NCBI RefSeq assembly: GCF_011386835.1
Contig: NC_088800.1
Span: 19,626,572-19,690,571, forward strand
DNA: 64,000 nt
Source of the DNA: Chrysemys picta bellii
Lineage: Eukaryota > Chordata > Testudines > Emydidae
Reading direction: 5' to 3'
Shown here: piece by piece, positions 58,810 through 64,000 of the stretch
Position numbering within the stretch: position 1 is the stretch's first letter
How the letters are laid out: each line of letters opens with the position of its first letter
The notes under the pieces: model-generated
The model's input: the letters and a program-made list of their open reading frames with translations, nothing else
The model's database searches: none
What the model was told of the DNA's origin: nothing
Position numbers and translations under genes: made by a program

Positions 58810-61800
58810 AGTCCACCTTTCAAGATGAAGACTAATTATCCTCACTATGTTAGGTTGCTGTGTTGTGTTCTCATTTTACACTGGTGGCTTCATTAAAGTT
58901 GGATACTTTTCTATCATTAGACTCTTCAAAGTCAGTCATGCTGTGTGTAACATAAAATAAATCGTCATAGTCATAGAGGACAGGATTCTGGGAAGAGAAG
59001 ATGTTTGGAGTGTGGCAGCACCTCAGTTACCTGTCTCATGGATGAGCATATATTATCACAGCATTTACAAGGAGCTAATGCATCATCTTGTCCAATATTT
59101 AACACAGAAATAACAGGTCCTTGATTTTAAACCTCTGTTTCTAAGCTGTGAGACAATTATCCCATCTGCCTCCCAAGGACTAGGTCTGTTAAGGAGAATT
59201 TCTTATTTTTACCTAATCAAATTGTATTGGTTTATGTTGCTGCTGTGGCATATTCAAAAGGAAATGGACCATATCGTAACGATTAACTGAGATGTAACAC
59301 ATTTTGGCTAGTACTTATGCATAACTGTTTTGAGACATGATCTCATAACCTGTAATTGTCTTGGTATGTTTTGTTCTGATGCATGTTTTTTTCAACTTCA
59401 AACAGTACAAAAATCTTCAATTCATAGTAAAAAACCTTGTGTTGATTTTGAAGTTGATTGAAATTGATGGGAGTACTTGGCTACAAAAAAGTCAGGGATT
59501 TTGTGTCAAAAAGTATTGAGTAATTCTAAACTCTTCCAGTTCATTAGGAAGTAAGTATCCAGTTAATGCTAACTCATTTGGGCACTGCAAGCTACCTTTA
59601 AAAATGTGTGGTTTTGTTTTGTTTTGTTTTGTTTTTAAGTTGAAGAGGTGGGTCAGGAGGTCTCTGTTTTACAGAAGTCCTCTATCCATTCACAAGTTCA
59701 GCTCAGAGAATGGTGGATCATTATGGGAATGTTTGCACTGGCAATGTGACTTCAACTGGAGAGCCTTTCTTTAGGGCTCAGAGGGTATTTTAATCTTGAT
59801 GCCCATTTAATTCTTGGCTTCTTTCAGACTGCCAACATGGTGCCAATTATGATTAGGAACTGGACTGAGACCAGCTTACTACATTTAGGCCTCAGAAACA
59901 TGTGCCAATTGCTAATGACTTTGTCACTACAGACTAAAGTTGAATTAAAGCAGTGACTTGGCGGCGGAAAATTTGAATTCTTTTCAGTCCTCTTCCTTCA
60001 TCCTGTATAGGATCAATCAGTCTATTTCATTGCTCATATTATTGTTCATTGAGCCTTTTTCATTTTTTCTAGCAGGAAAGTTGATAGCTAAATCCCAAAA
60101 ATGTAATGGATAAGTTCCATGAGAATTTCATAAATGCAAAGAAGGAGAATCCCAAACCTATCTCTTCTGTTGGTTGTTATTGGGTTCAGTTTTTCACTTA
60201 AACAAGGTTTCAATCTCTTTGTTTTGTATTTAGATATAGTGTGTCTTCCCCAAATTTACAGTATATATTTCATGTGTAAAAATTCTATTTTCTGGGGATT
60301 TTCAACCAAATCTGTAACTGAATTAAAATTAATTTAAAAAATGAGACCTGTAGGAAATTTTTCTTCATTATCTGACTTTTTTCATAACCCTTTTGCCAAC
60401 AAATGGCAGACTTGTGATGAATCTGGTATGTTGGTATATATATTGCACTTGGAAAAATTAATAAAAAATTATAAATGGCTGGCTTGGTATCATTCACACT
60501 TTCCACATAGCTAAACTTCATTGCCAGCTAGCTTTGAATGTAAATTGGAAGAAATTAATTTGTTGTTAAGCAAAGTTATTAACGATTGTTTTCCTAGGAT
60601 AGTTCCATAGAAATTTTTATTTTTAATACCCAGAATATGAATTGCACTTTTGAACATTTGTATATGAAATTCTGCACTGCGCTGAGCAAGGTTAGCCACA
60701 GAAAGAAGCTTATGATTTCCACAGACAATATTCACTGTGGAACAGTTTGAAGTGAACTGTGGTCTAAGATTTGCCTGGCAGGTGACAGAGTTTTATACGG
60801 GTGACAAAAGGTGGATTGTATTTAAATTTATATCTATTGGATTTTTTGTAATTAATAAGAGAGCTAGTACAATATGTTCTAGTTTCCATGCCACAGTTTT
60901 TCATTTTACTAGAATGACACAATTTCCTTTTTTAATGCTTTGGTTTTTGATTGTGCAAGAATAATTTGTGTTTGTAAGACCCTCTCTAAAGATGTAAATC
61001 AGGCACAGCAGAAGTGCTAAGTATTATTATTGTTAAGAATTAGGGCAGTACTTTTTTATGTTTTGTTTTTGAGAAGCAAATGAAATAAGGTTGAGCTCTA
61101 GTTTTTGCTGTTGCCATCCCACTTTCTCCTTTTTCATGTATTCATAACTTTCTTCAAAAATTTCTCTTTAGGCTGAATTTATTCCTGCATTGTCTCAGTC
61201 AAAAGATTTATTTTTTTTGCGTCTCAGCCAAATTAGTTCAGCTGCTTCGTACTGGATGAAATCGGTAAAAAAAATTGGGCATCCAAATAAATATTTCCTA
61301 TAGATGTTTGTCTTTAAATTTACATCTTAATAGTAGTTACTGTTTGTTTTATGTTCAGTACAGCATGAAATATATAGAATGTGCACTGAAGCTGAGTTGA
61401 GACACTTTTAGAAACTGTGGGCCAAATTTTGCTCTCTGTAAATCTGGAGTAACTCCATCAAAGTCCATGGAGACTTTGATGCTAGTGCAATGGGGAGAAG
61501 AATTAGACTTATTAATGTATTGAATTTCTTGACTTAATGGGGTTGATTTCTCCACCTTTTACCATTTCATTACAGTTAGTTTTGCACTTCTTTTAACTAT
61601 AATTTTCTCTACTTTTGTATAGCACTCTCAGGACTGCAGGAGTGAGAGAAAGAGAATGAAAAAGTTCTGACATCTGCCCTAGTTTTAAGATCCTTCTGGG
61701 GATTATTTTGTGTGTTAATAATTTAGTTCCTATTTTTGTGCTACCTGACTGTTTCTGGGTCTGTCATGTAGCTAGGCTTTTGATGGGTTTTGTAGCTATG

Positions 61801-62330
61801 ATTAAACTTTGATTCTGATGAAATTACTCATTTTTATCTGTTTATTGGCTAGATATCATACAGATCTCTTGACCTTTTCACAGAGGCCCTTTTTAACCAT
61901 AAAAGGATATCTTTCATGCTTATTTACAGTATGACTTGGGCAGAATGTGAATACTGGTCTTCCAGTATCCTTCTGTGTATCTTAGAACACATGCCCCTTT
62001 AACTTCAGTGTGGTGTATCCAGATATAGAAATTTGATATATTAAAATAATTATATCTGAAAAATGGGTCCAGTGATATCTACATGTACCCTAAATTCCCA
62101 TAAGGTTCTGTGCTATGTAAGGCCAGCTGATGCATGCAGTGCAGCATGTTCAGATATGCTGAGTATGTTGTTCAGCATTTTACCTCAGAAGAAGGGAATT
62201 TTCAGATTGTTTGGGGGTACAGTTATTTTTACCTTCCAATGGTAATATCAAGTTCTTAATGGCAATTACTGTACAACACTCCCAAGGCTGTGGGATTGAA
62301 CAGACTTCCTCTGAGAATATGACTCTGAAA
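58810..62330. other. Intron between exons J and K, mostly unique
   Basis: Apart from the GTTTT tract and a short block with aactccatcaaagtccatgg at 61440-61490, which resembles a widespread short amniote repeat, nothing could be assigned. Confidence 0.45.
59608..59637 (+). repeat. (GTTTT)n microsatellite
   Basis: About five GTTTT units. Confidence 0.85.
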
Positions 62331-62334
62331 CCTC

Positions 62335-62824
62335 GCTCTGAATATGAAGAAAAATTGGAAAGAGTCCAGCGGAGGGCAACAAAAATGATTAGGGGTCTGG
62401 AGCACATGACTTATGAGGAGAGGCTGAGGGAACTGGGATTGTTTAGTCTCCAGAAGAGAAGAATGAGGGGGGATTTGATAGCAGCCTTCAACTACCTGAA
62501 GGGGGGTTTCAAAGAGGATGGAGCTCGGCTGTTCTCAGTGGTGGCAGATGACAGAACAAGGAGCAATGGTCTCAAGTTGCAGTGGGGGAGGTCCAGGTTG
62601 GATATTAGGAAAAACTATTTCACTAAGAGGGTGGTGAAACACTGGAATGCGTTACCTAGGGAGGTGGTGGAGTCTCCTTCCTTGGAGGTTTTTAAGGCCC
62701 GGCTTGACAAAGCCCTGGCTGGGATGATTTAGTTGGGAATTTGTCCTGCTTTGAGCAGGGGGTTGGACTAGATGACCTCTTGAGGTCCCTTCCAACCCTG
62801 ATATTCTATGATTCTATGATTCTA
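62335..62824 (+). mobile_element. Young CR1 LINE 3-prime end
   Basis: An open frame through 62732 encodes the CR1 ORF2 C-terminus ([20 protein letters not shown], then [20 protein letters not shown]). After the stop, ggttggactagatgacctct and a terminal attctatg microsatellite follow, the typical CR1 3-prime end. It is the best preserved CR1 in the window, 5-prime truncated, and ends about 545 bases before exon K. Confidence 0.95.
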
Positions 62825-63368
62825 AGTCCCTTACCATGTTATCTTTGTCCCAGGCATTCAGTGAACAGAAATTGAACCCTTATCCATTACAAACTTCCTC
62901 CAAACCCACACAGTTGTCTTACTTCCTTTTCTGGCTTGCCACCCACAGCAGAGCCCTCCTGGAAGTAGCATCTGGGGCCTGGACATTACAGGAGGCAAAA
63001 TTTTGGTTTCTTGCCATCTAGACAGGCTTTGACATTAAACCACAAAATATGTTCATGGCTGACACCACATCATTATGTTGCACTGATGGAGCATGAAATA
63101 CACCCCAACGCACACCTCATGCCATTTTCCAATGTGATGAGTTGGTCCCAGAGAAATGACTTTTACTAAGTTTTGTGACAGATCATTTTCCCGCCTTTTT
63201 TGCTTCTCCCCCTGCCTACGGATCACTGCAGTCAGACAGCACAGCTCCCCCTTCAGCAGAGGTCATCAGCCAGGAAGTACTGCTGTTCTTTAATGGACTA
63301 GAAGTGAAGCTATTAATTCAGGGTTCAAAACTCGGTTATTTACAGTGTTTGGGGTTTTTTTCTTGTAG

Positions 63369-63557
63369 GTGAATTGATTTACCAGGTGCAGTCGCCAGAT
63401 GAAGGTGCTCTAGTAACCGCTGCCAGAAACTTCGGTTTCATCTTTAAGTCTCGGACCCCAGAGACCATCACTGTGGAAGAAATGGGCAAACTTGTTACAT
63501 ACCAGCTCTTAGCAATTCTGGATTTTAACAATATCAGGAAAAGGATGTCTGTAATAG
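63369..63557 (+). CDS. ATP8B4: ATP8B4 exon K: nucleotide-binding domain
   Basis: This 189-nt exon encodes [20 protein letters not shown] and continues to [23 protein letters not shown] (63392-63409) is a conserved N-domain motif, and LDFNN-RKRMSVI is a nucleotide-binding stretch followed in the family by VRNPEG. That continuation is on the next exon, beyond the window. The acceptor is ttttcttgtag and the donor is gtacagc, a non-canonical +3/+4 context. The exon ends in phase 1 with the G of a Val codon. Confidence 0.97.
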
Positions 63558-63709
63558 GTACAGCATATAGCTTTCTTTTTGTTTCTTTCATGCCTGTTGT
63601 TTGCAAGACACACACACCTAGAGCCAACTTTTAGCTACCAGTGAGAGCTCTAACCTGCCAACTGCCAAAGGAGGCAATTTAGTCTCATGGTTAGAAAAAG
63701 GAAGGAAGT

Positions 63710-63890
63710 GGAAGTCTCAGGATATCTAGATGTCACTTCCTCCTCTGCCATAGACTCTTGGTACCTTGGAGTCATTTAGACTGGTTCTTTCTCCATCTGT
63801 AATATGGGGATTATGATACTTTTCAGTTTAGAAAAACATTTTGAGATCCTTGGATGGAAAGATGCAAAGTATAGTAGCAGTAGGTTATTA
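63710..63890 (+). repeat. MIR-like SINE fragment
   Basis: Contains ctccatctgtaatatgggga and ttttgagatccttggatgga, the 3-prime half of a MIR/CORE SINE. Confidence 0.5.
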
Positions 63891-64000
63891 ATTGCATTGA
63901 ATTTTGTTTTCTGGAAATTTGATAATGAAACAGTTTTTCAAATCCATGCATTTTGCTCTTTTTCTCACTCTGTTTCTGTAGAGCACATGACCGGCAACTA

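Larger units (their letters stand above)
1..64000 (+). other. ATP8B4: ATP8B4 gene body, partial (11 internal exons)
   Basis: The whole window appears to lie inside one gene. Eleven exons on the + strand, each bounded by AG/GT, join without a frameshift into 447 codons plus one base. The product matches P4-ATPase (phospholipid flippase) sequence from just after TM2 to the middle of the N domain. Signatures such as [19 protein letters not shown] and FSDKTGT identify a P4-ATPase. Class-specific stretches, for example [19 protein letters not shown], fit ATP8B4 better than ATP8B1 or ATP8B2 as I recall those proteins. Family knowledge: P4-ATPases move phospholipids to the cytoplasmic leaflet using ATP, usually with a CDC50 (TMEM30) beta subunit. 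Upstream exons (N-terminus, TM1-2) and downstream exons (rest of N domain, P domain, TM5-10) are outside the window. Introns range from 1.3 to 19.5 kb. Confidence 0.93.

Overview
The window is vertebrate nuclear DNA, AT-rich, intron-dominated and full of transposable elements. The repeat set points to a non-mammalian amniote, most likely a turtle. It includes CR1 LINEs, Penelope-like elements, DIRS-like tyrosine-recombinase retrotransposons, many short hAT and Tc1/mariner elements, LTRs beginning TGTGACG, and tRNA-type SINEs with CR1/L2-like tails. This is my recognition of repeat families; no database search was run.

The only host gene I can support is ATP8B4, a class-1 P4-ATPase (phospholipid flippase catalytic subunit) on the + strand. 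Eleven internal exons between 4132 and 63557 join in frame into 447 codons plus one base, and every splice junction is GT-AG. The exons run from just after transmembrane segment 2 (about residue 100 of roughly 1,190) through the A domain with its DGET loop, TM3-TM4 with the PISL motif, the phosphorylation site DKTGT, and part of the N domain with SPDEGA. The first exons lie before the window, and the rest of the N domain, the P domain and TM5-TM10 lie after it.

Layout: 1-4131 is an upstream intron holding a short hAT, a decayed DIRS-like element and an old CR1/L3. Exon A is at 4132-4193. A 19.5 kb intron (4194-23678) carries CR1 endonuclease sequence, a Penelope tail, several hATs including nested ones, a mariner MITE and a hAT nested in a CR1. 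Exons B and C (23679-25078) are close together. The intron at 25079-29853 contains a second DIRS-like element split by a solo LTR, and a Tigger-like element. Exon D is followed by a 12.5 kb intron (29937-42395) with CR1, a second solo LTR and a nested hAT. It also holds an unexplained open segment at 34630-34805 whose splice acceptor phase matches exon D. Exons E to I follow between 42396 and 51319. A Penelope-like element with reverse transcriptase and GIY-YIG coding remnants sits in the next intron (51611-53464). Exons J and K (57086-63557) end the visible gene.

No bacterial-type operon, CRISPR array, tRNA or rRNA gene is visible. I found no clearly new biological system. The points most worth checking are the possible alternative terminal exon, the inverted architecture of the Penelope elements, and a GC-rich internal module shared by transposons with unrelated termini.
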